The notes: generated from the letters alone by a model not told the origin. A stretch of 64,000 nt of DNA from Pseudomonadota bacterium (GCA_039033415.1 JBCCCR010000008.1:153545-217544); one strand, 5' to 3'. Shown: positions 30,156 to 39,913, counted from the stretch's first letter. Translations and numbers: made by a program.

Positions 30156-31361
30156 TGTAGTAGTCGCGACCCGATCTGACAGTTACCGGTTCTGACGGAG
30201 CACGTCCGGTGTCAGGTCAGTTCAACGCGCTGACCTTCTCGTCCCACAAAGCGCGTCCATCACGCAACGTCTCCATGGGTGTCCTTCCGCAGCACATCTT
30301 ACCCTGGTGCGTGCGTTCGTGATTGTAGCGATCCACCCAGGCGTCCAGGTCCGCCTGCAGGTCTTCGAGTTTCGTGTAGACGCGCTTGCGGAACGCGATC
30401 TCGTAGAACTCCTCTTTGACCGTCCGGTGGAACCGTTCGCAGATTCCGTTAGTCTGCGGACTGTACGCCTTCGTTCTGGTGTGGTCGATGTCGTTGATCG
30501 CCAGGAACAGCTGATAGTCGTGGCGCTCAGGTTTGCCGCAATACTCGGTGCCGCGATCGGTGAGCACCCGTATTAGGTCCACGCCCTCAGCTTCAAGCAA
30601 AGGCAGAACCCGATCGTTCAACAGCTCAGCTGCCGTGATCGGCGTCTTCGTCGTATACAGCTTGCAGGCAGCGACTTTGCTGTAGGTATCCACGAACGTC
30701 TGCTGGTAGATCCGGCCGATACCCTTGATGGTGCCGACGTAGTAGGTGTCCTGGGATCCCAGATAGCCAGGATGCTCTGTTTCGATCTCACCGTGGGCTT
30801 CGTTCAGCGTTTTCTGCCGCTCCAAAGCAATGACTTGTGCTTCGGTTAGCACCAAGCCTTCCTCAGCCATCTTGGTCTCCAGAGCTCGCAGGCGTAATTT
30901 CCGGCTTTGCAGTTGGTGACGAAGCCAAATGCTCCGAACGCCACTGGCTGAGACAAAGATCCCTTGCTTACGCAGCTCGTTGCTCGCCCTGACCTGGCCG
31001 TGCGCGGGAAACTCTAGCGCAAAATCCAAAACCGCCTGTTCGATCTGCGGCTCGACGCGATTCTTGGGATTCGGTTTGCGGCGGTTCTTGTCCAGCAGCG
31101 CTTCAACGCCGCCATCTTCTTTTGCCGATTTGTAGCGGTAAAACGTATCTCGCGATACGCCCATCATCTGGCAAGCCTTCGATACGTTGCCCAGTTCTTC
31201 CGCCAGATTCAGCAATCCGAGTTTGTTTCCAATGATCCTCTGTGTAGACTGACTCATGAGGGTTATCTCCTATGGTTTTTGATGAAAATTCGCACTTCCA
31301 TCAAAACCGATAACCCTCACTTTCTTCAAGCTAGGTGTCAGATCAAGTCGCGACTAACTCA
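30156..31361 (-). mobile_element. IS481-family insertion sequence (1206 bp)
   Basis: Ends are TG...CA, with 26-bp imperfect inverted repeats (21 of 26 identical): 30156-30181 and 31336-31361, sharing TAGTCGCGAC and GATCTGACA. Flanked by GCTAGC on both sides. One intact transposase gene inside. It lies in the middle of a coding sequence. Confidence 0.9.
30217..31257 (-). CDS. IS481-family transposase
   Basis: 346 aa, single-frame DDE transposase. An N-terminal HTH (VSKACQMMGVSRDTFYRYKSA) is followed by the rve core: Asp in DTYYVGTIKG/QTFVDTYSKVAAC, Asp in VLTDRGTEYCG, Glu in NGICERFHRTVKEEFYE. The YHCIDDHTR-like motif of the family appears altered as FVDTYSKVA. Complete, so the element may still move. 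Confidence 0.93.
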   Translation of the reverse strand: MSQSTQRIIGNKLGLLNLAEELGNVSKACQMMGVSRDTFYRYKSAKEDGGVEALLDKNRRKPNPKNRVEPQIEQAVLDFALEFPAHGQVRASNELRKQGIFVSASGVRSIWLRHQLQSRKLRLRALETKMAEEGLVLTEAQVIALERQKTLNEAHGEIETEHPGYLGSQDTYYVGTIKGIGRIYQQTFVDTYSKVAACKLYTTKTPITAAELLNDRVLPLLEAEGVDLIRVLTDRGTEYCGKPERHDYQLFLAINDIDHTRTKAYSPQTNGICERFHRTVKEEFYEIAFRKRVYTKLEDLQADLDAWVDRYNHERTHQGKMCCGRTPMETLRDGRALWDEKVSALN

Positions 31362-33575
31362 GCTAGCAAAGTGATATGAGCGTTTTTCAATTTCTGATCG
31401 TTTGTTTTCAAAAGCACTGTACTCCCAATCTTGCGTGGTGAGAGATATAAGGCCTCTAGTTGCGTCCAGATAGTCTGGATGCGTAAGCAGCGAATCAGCT
31501 TCAGGCACAACCAATTGACCATTTGGGAATCGGGATCGTATAGATCTCGCCATAAATAGTTTGTCGCGCACGTCCGTCGCCAATATTAGGAAGGTTGGAA
31601 CTCTTGACCTTCTATCATTCACCAACCGTTCGAGCATCGTAAGCTTTTGACCAAGCACCAACTCTAAAGAACGGCTTGTCGTTGCGGTGGAATAGCTATT
31701 AGGAAACTCAGCGCCTTGATCCCATCCGAGGCTAAGTTCTCGGGTTTTTTTTAGAATTGGGGAAAAATCAGGAATCTGAGGTAACGATCCGTTCAGGTCA
31801 GACTCTTGAGTTTGAGTCGTAGCGTAGATTTCAAATAGATTTCTAGGAAATGTGAGCGACGCAAATGGTTCATTCGGCGCACACCTTTTCCCGAGTGCTT
31901 GGCTAAATGCGCTTCCCCAGGTCGAATTTTCCGATAGCACATAAAGATCCGAACAACTACGTGCCAGTTCATTTCTCTGACCTGAAGTTACCGATCTAAC
32001 AATTCTTTCAATTCTGTCTTTATCGACACCCGCTAGTTGCCTCAATTGCAAATACGGTGACTCCGCGGCGAAAAGCCGATTCTTTTCTGCCGTTGTGTGG
32101 GGCGCAATAACTGTTAAGCACGGGTGGTCTGCTTGGTTGCACAAGGAAAGTCGTTGGTTTGCCTTCTGGAATATTTCTCCGACCGGATCTAGGCCGGCTA
32201 GTCCTCCAGATGTCGTAGGACCGATGACAATCTGCTCATAAAACTCCAAAGGGGAGAGTGTTTGATGAGCCTGAGAGTAGGTAATCGCAGAAAGAAGAGC
32301 GTTTCCATTTACCCCTGCGCTCGGACGATCTGCCACTAGATAAACCGCTATTACCTCGTATCTATAATCGCTAGACTCACTTTGGCTTCCGTTTTCACGC
32401 CAAAGATCTTTTCTGAAGGTCATAATCCCAAAATCTTTGCTCGGGAGAATTGTTGTTGTTCTACGATTTTCCGCAATGTCAGGTAAGCATGACGATTCGG
32501 TTGGATAGCACAAAAGCTGAGATAGCTTTTGTCGCGTTGTCTGAAGGCGCGTAGCCCGCCACTCGCATGTCCGATGTTCGTCCTGGCAAGCATTCTGCGG
32601 CTCACTTCCTGCTGAACTAGGTGGCTCTGTCCGAGTCTGGTACCGAGTACAAAAGTCCAACGCCCATTTGTCGAACTCAGACAGCTCTTGACGCGCAAAC
32701 TGGGTAAGAAGTAACGTCCGAAATTCTGCGCATGCGGCGTGCTGCTCATATTCATCGACCGAGGGTAATCGGTCCACGAACGGTTCATCTTTCATCCATG
32801 GAAAGTAGTATCTGTCTTGCACGTAGTTTCTGTCCGTGTGTGCTCTCGTGATGGCTTCCACCATAAGATCAAAATTCCTTCGCAATCTGGGAACACGAGG
32901 ATCAGAAACCAGGGCGACGAACGACAGGTATCTTGTGTTTTTACCGTAAATCTCTGGAAGTACAGAAAACGGTCCCAGTTGATCTGCCACCCTGCCAGCT
33001 GGTTTTGAAAGCGGATCTTCGGCACGTTTTGGTGTATCAGTAGCGGTCCTACCAACTAGGTTAAGGCTTGTTCTCAAACCCACGTTTAGCTCTCGAATCT
33101 CACTTAACAACGCATCGTGATTTTCTTTTGCGACACCAAAGTCCTTTTCTTTTTCAAGAATTGCAGCAAACAGTTCTCGTTGCCGCTTCTCAAGTTCAGG
33201 GATTAGATCGGATAGTGCTGAAACCAATTCCAAATTGCGATCTTCGAACAGCGAGATCAACAATGTCTCGATTTCACCAATCTCATTGAGTTCGCTCTCG
33301 AAAGCGTTTTGATTGTTACCTGCAGCTTCGGCTAGGCGCCCGATCTGTAACGCAAGGGCTTCGCGTTGTTGATGCAGGTTTATCAACTCTGCCAGTAACG
33401 CGTCGTCAGCTCGTCTGCTCTGAAGGTCTTGCGCTTCTGCTATCTGTTCAAAAGCATTGCGCATGCGTTCAATCGTGAGGCCTTGTTCGATTTCATTAGC
33501 TTGCGATTGGCAGGAAAAATCCAATGAAAGTAACAGCGCTAGGAACTTACCTAGTTTCACTGTGCTCAGTTGCAT
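31359..33575 (-). pseudogene. N-terminal (exported) part of the IS481-split gene
   Basis: 738 aa from the ATG at 33575, whose first bases overlap the upstream stop (TGATG). A signal peptide (cleavage near SQA-NE, about residue 28) is followed by coiled coil to about residue 170, then a long globular region. Near the C-terminus (about 660-725) a hydrophobic strand followed by ATDVRDKLFMARSIRSRF and DSLLTHPDYLDATRGLISL looks like a periplasmic-binding-protein-like half. The stop codon TGA (31359-31361) is contributed by the IS end, not by the gene: the protein is truncated exactly at the insertion. See the downstream half for reconstruction. Confidence 0.8.
31362..31367. repeat. Right copy of IS481 target-site duplication (GCTAGC)
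   Basis: Second copy of GCTAGC; it encodes the last two residues (Ala-Ser) of the truncated protein, in the same phase as the left copy in the other half. Confidence 0.8.
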
Positions 33576-35227
33576 CAAAACGTATCCAACAAGCTCTCAT
33601 CCAAACAGGCCGGCTTTGTTGGTTGTCTGTTTAGGCATTGCTTGTGACAAATACATTTCGATAGTTGTGACTGCGACTCAACCCGTGGCCTCAGTAATGG
33701 CCCACAATAGGAGCCGCTCTCCGGGCCGGATTGAGATTCTTCAAAGCCACATCTTTTTCTGCAGATCTCTCCAAGCAATTCACTGTCCGCTCCCGGTGAT
33801 TCAGCAAACGCTCCATCAAATACCCGTTTACGCCACTGTGGAATCAACAGAAAGTCGACCGAATCGCAGGAGCTTGGCCTCTGATAACGTGCCTCGAGAT
33901 AAAACTCCGCTTGGGTACCGGGCTCGCCGACTGAAAGCACATGGCCTGAGTTAGTGGGGTGGGCTATTTTTTGACAAAAGGCGATCGCAAACTTTGATTT
34001 TGCCTGCAAATCAAGATGGAATGCGTCATCTTCCAGCACCTCCCTGGCACTGAGAGGGTTGTGTCGTCGGCGCTCTGCTCGACCAGGCATGGCTGCAACT
34101 GTGCATATTCCATGGGCTTTCGGGCCAAATGATTGGCTGAGAGAAGTCTCCGCCGATGTGGCATTCTCTTGTTCGACGTTGCCTGGGCAGCCCCAAACTG
34201 ACAGATGACGATTTAAGCTGGCGTTTGCCTCCGTGAGCTCTTCAATGAGTGCAAACACATCTCGATCTACCTTGGGAGCGTTCTGCTCTCGACATTCCGA
34301 AATCTGTGTTTGTTTCTCGCAACAGCATTCTTGAGCCAAGCTATCTCCGTGTAATTGCGCATGAGCGACAAGAATGCTTGGCAGTTTGTCCCGCACGGTC
34401 AGAGGATTCAGTTCGTTAGCATCTGTGTTTGTTATTGCTCTCCCAACGTCAATAGAGACCTCGATGAGGTGCCTAACTTCATTTAGTCGCTGTTCAACAA
34501 GTGCTGCTTCAACTCCGGTAGCAGACTTGCCATTGGTCTGAAAGCATACTCTCTCAGCCAGGTCCGCCAACAATGCAAACTCGGGGCCGTGAGGGCGTAC
34601 CTGGCGAGTTTGGCGTCTTAGTAGCTTTGTTGCGTCATCGCATGCACCAACCAGGGATTTCCCAGGCGTATCGCCATTGCTTTGACCACCAAGCAGAAAT
34701 CCGGCCTCCAGAGTTGCGCACCGCAGGGCATGTGCTCCATCAAGCAAAGCTGACTGTCGCTCATTGACTTTCGCTTTTTGATATTTTCGGCGACCGATGC
34801 ACTCAGGGGATACAGCTTTGCGCGCGTAAGCATTGACTGACAAGTGTGTGACGGATGGACACTGCCAAATCTTGGGCATGAAAGTTGTGCTCCCACGTGA
34901 ATTGCCGAGAGCCGACAACATCATGGTCGCTTGCCCCGTATCTGCTGCATGCAATTCGGGATACTGTGCACAACGAATAGCATCCGCGCTCGACCTGGCA
35001 TGTTCGCGATATTGCCGACACGTCATTTGTCGGTCGGTCTCGTTACTCGCTGTTGCTGGAAAAGTATTGCAGCCGGATAAAGAAACCGACATTGCAACAT
35101 GCATAAACATCGCGACCACAATGCTGTTTGTGCGGGTACGCTCAGTCCTCGTTGACCTCGCGTTTCTTAGTTTTCTAGCCAAAGACGCGATCCATCTGCT
35201 TAGATGATCTTCTCTTGAAGTCTGCAA
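33575..35227 (-). CDS. Cys-rich predicted lipoprotein of unknown function
   Basis: 550 aa from a TTG; the true start may be an ATG at about codon 40 or 42 since the export signal is there: a hydrophobic run (SIVVAMFMHVAMSVSLSGC) ends in the lipobox L-S-G-C. The mature part is rich in Cys (including CCCEKQ, the pair KICRKRCGF and CICHKQC near the end), consistent with periplasmic disulfides or a metal site. Nothing in it matches a family I know. It overlaps the start of the split gene (TGATG), so the two are co-translated; it is divergent from the small lipoprotein gene at 35405. Confidence 0.65.
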   Translation of the reverse strand: MQTSREDHLSRWIASLARKLRNARSTRTERTRTNSIVVAMFMHVAMSVSLSGCNTFPATASNETDRQMTCRQYREHARSSADAIRCAQYPELHAADTGQATMMLSALGNSRGSTTFMPKIWQCPSVTHLSVNAYARKAVSPECIGRRKYQKAKVNERQSALLDGAHALRCATLEAGFLLGGQSNGDTPGKSLVGACDDATKLLRRQTRQVRPHGPEFALLADLAERVCFQTNGKSATGVEAALVEQRLNEVRHLIEVSIDVGRAITNTDANELNPLTVRDKLPSILVAHAQLHGDSLAQECCCEKQTQISECREQNAPKVDRDVFALIEELTEANASLNRHLSVWGCPGNVEQENATSAETSLSQSFGPKAHGICTVAAMPGRAERRRHNPLSAREVLEDDAFHLDLQAKSKFAIAFCQKIAHPTNSGHVLSVGEPGTQAEFYLEARYQRPSSCDSVDFLLIPQWRKRVFDGAFAESPGADSELLGEICRKRCGFEESQSGPESGSYCGPLLRPRVESQSQLSKCICHKQCLNRQPTKPACLDESLLDTF

Positions 35228-35404
35228 GTGACGCTCTCTAGGTGGATATGCATCTAGAAGAGTGCGTATGGTCGGCCGAAACTCTCACCCAGCGAGGGCC
35301 GCACCGTTAACTCTGCTTCTTTGAAGCTCCAGTCTTGGTAGTAGACTGGTGTTCGGATAGAAACACAGTAGTTTAAAAAGAACCTAAGATGAGGCCGCAA
35401 TGAA

Positions 35405-35845
35405 ATGACCCTTCTTAATCTCAAAAAAAGCCTTCCCAACTTCTCATTGCTTAGATGGTCAGTATTGCTTACCCACCTTTTGTTGTTGGTAGGTTGCACT
35501 CCTGGCCCCGATGATGACGACAGCCCAAATCCTGCCCCTAAGAGTCCAACTCAGAAAAAAGTCACAGTGAGAGATTCGGATCCGCCAATGCACATGTACG
35601 TTGAAGCGGTTGTCACGCTGACTGCAGAAGGCGTCGGAAACGCCAGGGCCAAAAGTGCCTGCGCCGATTGGTTTGAGGCGCAAGGCTACAGTGTTTTGCC
35701 CATGCGCAACGGCCTGCTTGTTCGGGGTACAGAGTCCCAAACTGCAAAGCAGCTCCGCGTGTTACAGATTGGCGATCTGCCTGGACCGCTAAATGAGTGG
35801 GTGTCGGACATCAGTGTGCGACCTCCACCGGATTATCAGGAATAG
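35405..35845 (+). CDS. Small lipoprotein, possible subtilase-propeptide-like fold
   Basis: 146 aa. N-terminal signal with lipobox LLVGC (Cys near residue 31), then an Asp/Pro/Ser linker. Residues 58-135 read as beta-alpha-beta-beta-alpha-beta (YVEAVVTLTA; helix to FEAQG; YSVLPM; GLLVRGT; helix ESQTAKQL), the order found in inhibitor I9/subtilisin propeptides. The next gene, 31 bases downstream, is a subtilisin-like protease, so a chaperone or inhibitor role is possible (inference from order of predicted elements, not from clear sequence identity). Confidence 0.6.
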   Translation: MTLLNLKKSLPNFSLLRWSVLLTHLLLLVGCTPGPDDDDSPNPAPKSPTQKKVTVRDSDPPMHMYVEAVVTLTAEGVGNARAKSACADWFEAQGYSVLPMRNGLLVRGTESQTAKQLRVLQIGDLPGPLNEWVSDISVRPPPDYQE

Positions 35846-35876
35846 CCACAACCGAGCAAGGTGAGCAGGAAGAAAT

Positions 35877-37385
35877 ATGGCTAAACACATACAACCTTCA
35901 TCACAACTTCCTTTCACCATGGCATCAAGCAATGCCCTTCCAGACGTCATCACCGGTTACATCTCGGCGAAGTCGAAAGGCGGAAAGCCCTGCGATCAGC
36001 TCACATCATTGCCTCGGTCTGCGAAGCCTTTTCATTCGAAGCGGGCCGACGCAGACAAAGCTCACAAAATGGCGGAGACGGCTGGCTTAACTATCTTGGC
36101 TGAAAGCCCTCTTGGGTATGCTGTAGCAGGCCCGGGCGCGGCTTACGAGGAGCTTACTGGCGGAAAACTGGTTATGCAGGAACAGCTGATGTATAGCCAC
36201 GGAGCGCGGCAAAGATACGTCAGCCACATTGATATTCAGGGCAATGGCCAGCCTCAAGATTGTGGATGTGGAAAAATAAAAGGCAAAAGCACTGCCATTG
36301 AAATGGTGATGTTGGAGAGCCCCCGGCAGTACGCTGGCATTCAACCATCGCCGATTCCGCCGTCATCAACCAAATTCCATCTGCGTGTGCCAGGCGACGT
36401 CGCGCTTGGACTAGGTGCGCCGGCCGTTCATCGAAGTGGAATAACGGGCGCCGGAGTAACAGTCGCTATGGTTGACTCCGGTCAGCAGGCTCATCCTTAC
36501 TTCGCTGCTCATGGATACGACGTTGGAACCACCACAACTGTGGTACCGGGGACCGATCCTGGCCATGATCCGGTCGGCCACGGTACTGGGGAAGCCGCCA
36601 ATATCTTTGCTGCCGCTCCAGGAGCGATTCTTGACCCGTATAGAGCGTCAAACGACCAAGGAAAATTAGTCGGCGCAATCGCTGGTTTCCTCAGTGCTAA
36701 AGCGGCCACGCCGGCTATTCTCACTAACTCCTGGGGTGGGAATGGGCCATACAATCCTTCCAACCAGGTTCCGCCCTCCCAGGCCGACATTACGTGGGCC
36801 CTAGAAATATTAGATGCAGTTCAGCAAGGAATAGTCGTGGTTTTTTCGGCTGGAAATGGCTCGTTTACCATCGAGCCACAGGTGCCTGGCGTGCTCGGAG
36901 CCGGTGGTGTTTTCATGGAAAACGATATCGATCTGCGTGCCTCGGATTACGCTAGCGGATACAAGAGTCCTTGGATCAATAATCGTATCGTGCCCGATGT
37001 GTGTGGTCTGGTTGGTCTGCTTCCAAGGGCAGATTACATAATGCTGCCGATACCGGCTGGATGCCAGTTAGACATAGATCAAAGCTTGCCTGACGGAACA
37101 GCGGCCGGAGACGGAACGCAGGCTAATGATGGTTGGGCTTTGTTTTCGGGTACCTCTGCCGCCGCCCCGCAACTGGCTGGCATTGCTGCGCTAATTCTCG
37201 AAGCCCGACCAGCTGCGAAGCCCAAACAGGTGATAGAGGCGATAACTGTATCGGCAATCGATGTGCGAGTAGGGAATTGTCATCCCCGCTTCAATAATCC
37301 TGCGATGCTCGGGCCAGATTTGGCTACCGGCCATGGTCTCGCCAACGCACAGGCAGCAGTGCAATACGCAATGACCAATTTTTGA
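35877..37385 (+). CDS. S8 family (subtilisin-like) serine protease
   Basis: 502 aa. Catalytic triad visible: Asp200 in VAMVDSG, His235 in GHGTGEA, Ser427 in SGTSAAAPQLAG; the oxyanion Asn lies in ILTNSWGGNG. No signal peptide is seen. Residues 45-130 (DADKAHKMAETAGLTILAE, LGYAVAGPG) could be a built-in propeptide. A CGCGK cluster lies near residue 123. AGGTGAGCAGGA precedes the ATG. It overlaps the frame of the next gene slightly at the 3' end and belongs to the rightward cluster with the 760-codon frame protein, Cys peptide, peroxidase and CHAT protein. Confidence 0.88.
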   Translation: MAKHIQPSSQLPFTMASSNALPDVITGYISAKSKGGKPCDQLTSLPRSAKPFHSKRADADKAHKMAETAGLTILAESPLGYAVAGPGAAYEELTGGKLVMQEQLMYSHGARQRYVSHIDIQGNGQPQDCGCGKIKGKSTAIEMVMLESPRQYAGIQPSPIPPSSTKFHLRVPGDVALGLGAPAVHRSGITGAGVTVAMVDSGQQAHPYFAAHGYDVGTTTTVVPGTDPGHDPVGHGTGEAANIFAAAPGAILDPYRASNDQGKLVGAIAGFLSAKAATPAILTNSWGGNGPYNPSNQVPPSQADITWALEILDAVQQGIVVVFSAGNGSFTIEPQVPGVLGAGGVFMENDIDLRASDYASGYKSPWINNRIVPDVCGLVGLLPRADYIMLPIPAGCQLDIDQSLPDGTAAGDGTQANDGWALFSGTSAAAPQLAGIAALILEARPAAKPKQVIEAITVSAIDVRVGNCHPRFNNPAMLGPDLATGHGLANAQAAVQYAMTNF

Positions 37386-37447
37386 TAGCTCTTGAGTCGC
37401 TCATCACTGACTTACCTTGTGATCCAAGAATTCGTTTAGGAAAGAGA

Positions 37448-39664
37448 ATGAAACGCATATTGACAGTGACATTTGGAGTACTTGGAATGACCATTTTTTC
37501 AAACCCCCTCAACGCGGCTGAAAAACTTGAGGGTAACGGCATCGTGGTTAGTCCGCCAAAGCAATTCCCGTATGCATATCTGGAGGAACAACTCCTCGAT
37601 CTAAATCAACAGCTTGCACAATTGCAGGCGATTGATGGAACCAAAATTGGTAGTCGACTAGGAAACTATCAGGGATCGAATCAGCGTACCAGGAACTTTG
37701 CGCTGAACCTGTCACCTGTGCCCCTACCAAAGATCGAGACAATCAGCGAAGCATCAGATGGCGCGTCTCTGTCGCCTACAAAAGAAACCATTACGCAAGA
37801 CTCACTAAGTCAAACAGCCCCAGCCTTGCCTACTGCCACGGCCACTTCTCTTCCTGTCTCTGGATTTGGTGGGTCGGCACAAGACCTATTATCCGAGCAA
37901 GTCAACCTTCAATATCAAATCGGGAATCTGCGGCTTCTCCTAAACCAGTCTATAACTGACCGTTACCTCGAAAAAGGCGGCAAAAAAGGGGCCAAAAAAC
38001 ATGCACTGCTAGGATTTAGAATCAGCCTCAATCCGACTTCTAAGCATGAAGATCACGCTGCCAACGTAACCATAACGGTTAAGCCGAAACACTCTTCGGA
38101 CAAGCGGCCAAGCATTGTCGCACTAATGCCCGAAGAAAAGACCTACAATGCTGTCGCGCTATCCAGCAAAAGCGGCTCCTTCGGCGCGGCGGCGTTAACG
38201 GGCATTTTCACGCTCGGTCTCGCCGGTGGATCAAGTTCGGAGGTTTTTTATGTGTATAAGGACGCGGACACCGTTGCGTTCCAACCTCCAATTCCTGACG
38301 GGAACAAGGTATCCTTTGGATGGCAGTTCCGCCCGGTCTTGAATCAAACGAGCGTAACTCCAGGCATTCGTTACCTGTTCGTGGCCTTGGCACTAGATGA
38401 CTTAGATGATCCAGATGCCTATGAGTTAACGATCTCTACCAACACCTATTGGAACCGATACGATATCAAGGATCGGCTACCCAGAAACACGATTGAGGAA
38501 TCAGAGGCAGGGCCGACCACGGACTTTCAAGTAATTGGCTCTGTAGCCCTTCAAGAAAGCCTCGCTCCAATAGTAGACACGGCCACAGCCAGCTCGCTTA
38601 GCAACGAAAAGCTCTTAGTCACGGTGACGGGCAGCAACCTTTTCAGGGGCTCGCGGGTATACGTAGGATCGCAGCAGATAACTGCAGAGAACGGAGCTTT
38701 ATCACACCCCTCAGACGAACGTATTGAGTTTGTAGTCGATACAAAAAGCGTCTTGACAAACGAGGTCCGAATCACTGGTCAAAAATACGGCTTCTCGACT
38801 GTAGTCCAACACAAGGGAGCGGAGGATTTGCCTGGCTTCGTTCTAAGTTCATTTCGCCTTGGCGGGATGGCCAAAGGCGCTTTTCGAGAGCTGACGGTTG
38901 AGCTTCAAGATCGGTGCGGGGCGCTGAACCAGGCCTCGCTCTTAGGTCGCAATGCGTTTCTGCGCATCGGTGATCACGTCTTCGAGATTGAGAACGCTAG
39001 ATTCAAAGCAGACCAAAACTCGTTGGTAGCTGCAGTTGAAGTGCCTCAGTCACTTCTTAAGCAAGATCAAGAACTCGAAATTTCCATTCCATTTCTCGGA
39101 CCCAATTTCTCTACAACAGCAGTATTTCATCCTCCTATTGCAGTCACTTCGGTACAGCAACTTGAGCGCAAGGGCGATAACGTAGTCTGGGGACTAACCG
39201 GTCACGGCTTTGGTAGTGCAAACAAAAATGACACATCTCCGACACTGAGAATTTATGCCGGACAATACTATGAGCACACCGTACAAAACGACAACCTGGT
39301 AACCATTTCAGGAAAGCACACGGAGCTTGGAACCCAAAAAAAGGTCATTGTGTTTCTTGGCGGCTATTTTGAACCAACCATACTGCAGTCACCGAGCGCC
39401 CCAGCTCAAACGAAAAAACCGAAGGTGTCTTCGAGTGCAACAGCCAAGAAGAACAGTGCCGGTAGCGTGCAATACCAAGGCGAGAACCTAAAACAGATTA
39501 CTGCAGTACGATTCGGTACCGAAAAGCTCGAGTTCACAGCTAAAACAGATGGTCTCTCAGTGTTTCTATCCAGAAACGTCACCAAAGAAGTTGGGGATGT
39601 GGTGATGTTGGCTGATTACGGCAATGATTCAATAGTTGAGCTCTCGCTGTCCATTGAACAATAG
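37448..39664 (+). CDS. Exported IPT/TIG-like domain protein of unknown function
   Basis: 738 aa from the ATG at 37448, which yields a signal peptide (ends NPLNAAEK); an earlier start at 37382 would add 22 unlikely residues. After a predicted coiled coil (LEEQLLDLNQQLAQLQ) and a Thr/Ser/Pro-rich linker come beta-rich domains; LLVTVTGSNLFRGSRVYVG (near 390) and a repeat of similar form near the C-terminus (LKQITAVRFGTEKLEF) resemble IPT/TIG Ig-like folds. Probably a periplasmic or surface binding protein. It is 12 bases upstream of the Cys-peptide gene and so almost certainly co-transcribed with it. Confidence 0.65.
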   Translation: MKRILTVTFGVLGMTIFSNPLNAAEKLEGNGIVVSPPKQFPYAYLEEQLLDLNQQLAQLQAIDGTKIGSRLGNYQGSNQRTRNFALNLSPVPLPKIETISEASDGASLSPTKETITQDSLSQTAPALPTATATSLPVSGFGGSAQDLLSEQVNLQYQIGNLRLLLNQSITDRYLEKGGKKGAKKHALLGFRISLNPTSKHEDHAANVTITVKPKHSSDKRPSIVALMPEEKTYNAVALSSKSGSFGAAALTGIFTLGLAGGSSSEVFYVYKDADTVAFQPPIPDGNKVSFGWQFRPVLNQTSVTPGIRYLFVALALDDLDDPDAYELTISTNTYWNRYDIKDRLPRNTIEESEAGPTTDFQVIGSVALQESLAPIVDTATASSLSNEKLLVTVTGSNLFRGSRVYVGSQQITAENGALSHPSDERIEFVVDTKSVLTNEVRITGQKYGFSTVVQHKGAEDLPGFVLSSFRLGGMAKGAFRELTVELQDRCGALNQASLLGRNAFLRIGDHVFEIENARFKADQNSLVAAVEVPQSLLKQDQELEISIPFLGPNFSTTAVFHPPIAVTSVQQLERKGDNVVWGLTGHGFGSANKNDTSPTLRIYAGQYYEHTVQNDNLVTISGKHTELGTQKKVIVFLGGYFEPTILQSPSAPAQTKKPKVSSSATAKKNSAGSVQYQGENLKQITAVRFGTEKLEFTAKTDGLSVFLSRNVTKEVGDVVMLADYGNDSIVELSLSIEQ

Positions 39665-39676
39665 GAGAAAAGCAAA

Positions 39677-39913
39677 ATGGCAGAAATTTCGAAAAGCAAA
39701 TCTCAGGCCCAACAGATCACGGAGCTTTTCAATAATGAAGACTTAGCATCTAAGCTCACGGAAGTTCTGCGTGCCGAGGGTATTGAGGACCTAATCGTCT
39801 CCGAAGTAGTCCTAAAAGAGCCTTCGGAGATGACATTGAGTTTTGGAGCGCCTTGCCCGACCAAGTGTCGTGTATTAGAGGATGGATCTATCAGTTGTAG
39901 ACCCGAATGCTGA
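39677..39913 (+). CDS. 78-aa peptide ending in CX3C-X9-CX3C
   Basis: Good start: ATAGGAG 9 bases before the ATG and tight spacing (12 bases) to the previous stop. Residues 1-50 are helical and acidic (ITELFNNEDLASKLTEVLRAEG), free of Cys; the C-terminal 20 residues contain four Cys as C-P-T-K-C, nine residues, C-R-P-E-C, and Cys is the last residue. The shape is that of a leader-plus-core peptide or of a small disulfide/metal hairpin. No signal peptide. I recognise no family. It lies between secreted-protein genes and a peroxidase gene, so oxidation or crosslinking of these Cys is worth considering. Confidence 0.65.
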   Translation: MAEISKSKSQAQQITELFNNEDLASKLTEVLRAEGIEDLIVSEVVLKEPSEMTLSFGAPCPTKCRVLEDGSISCRPEC

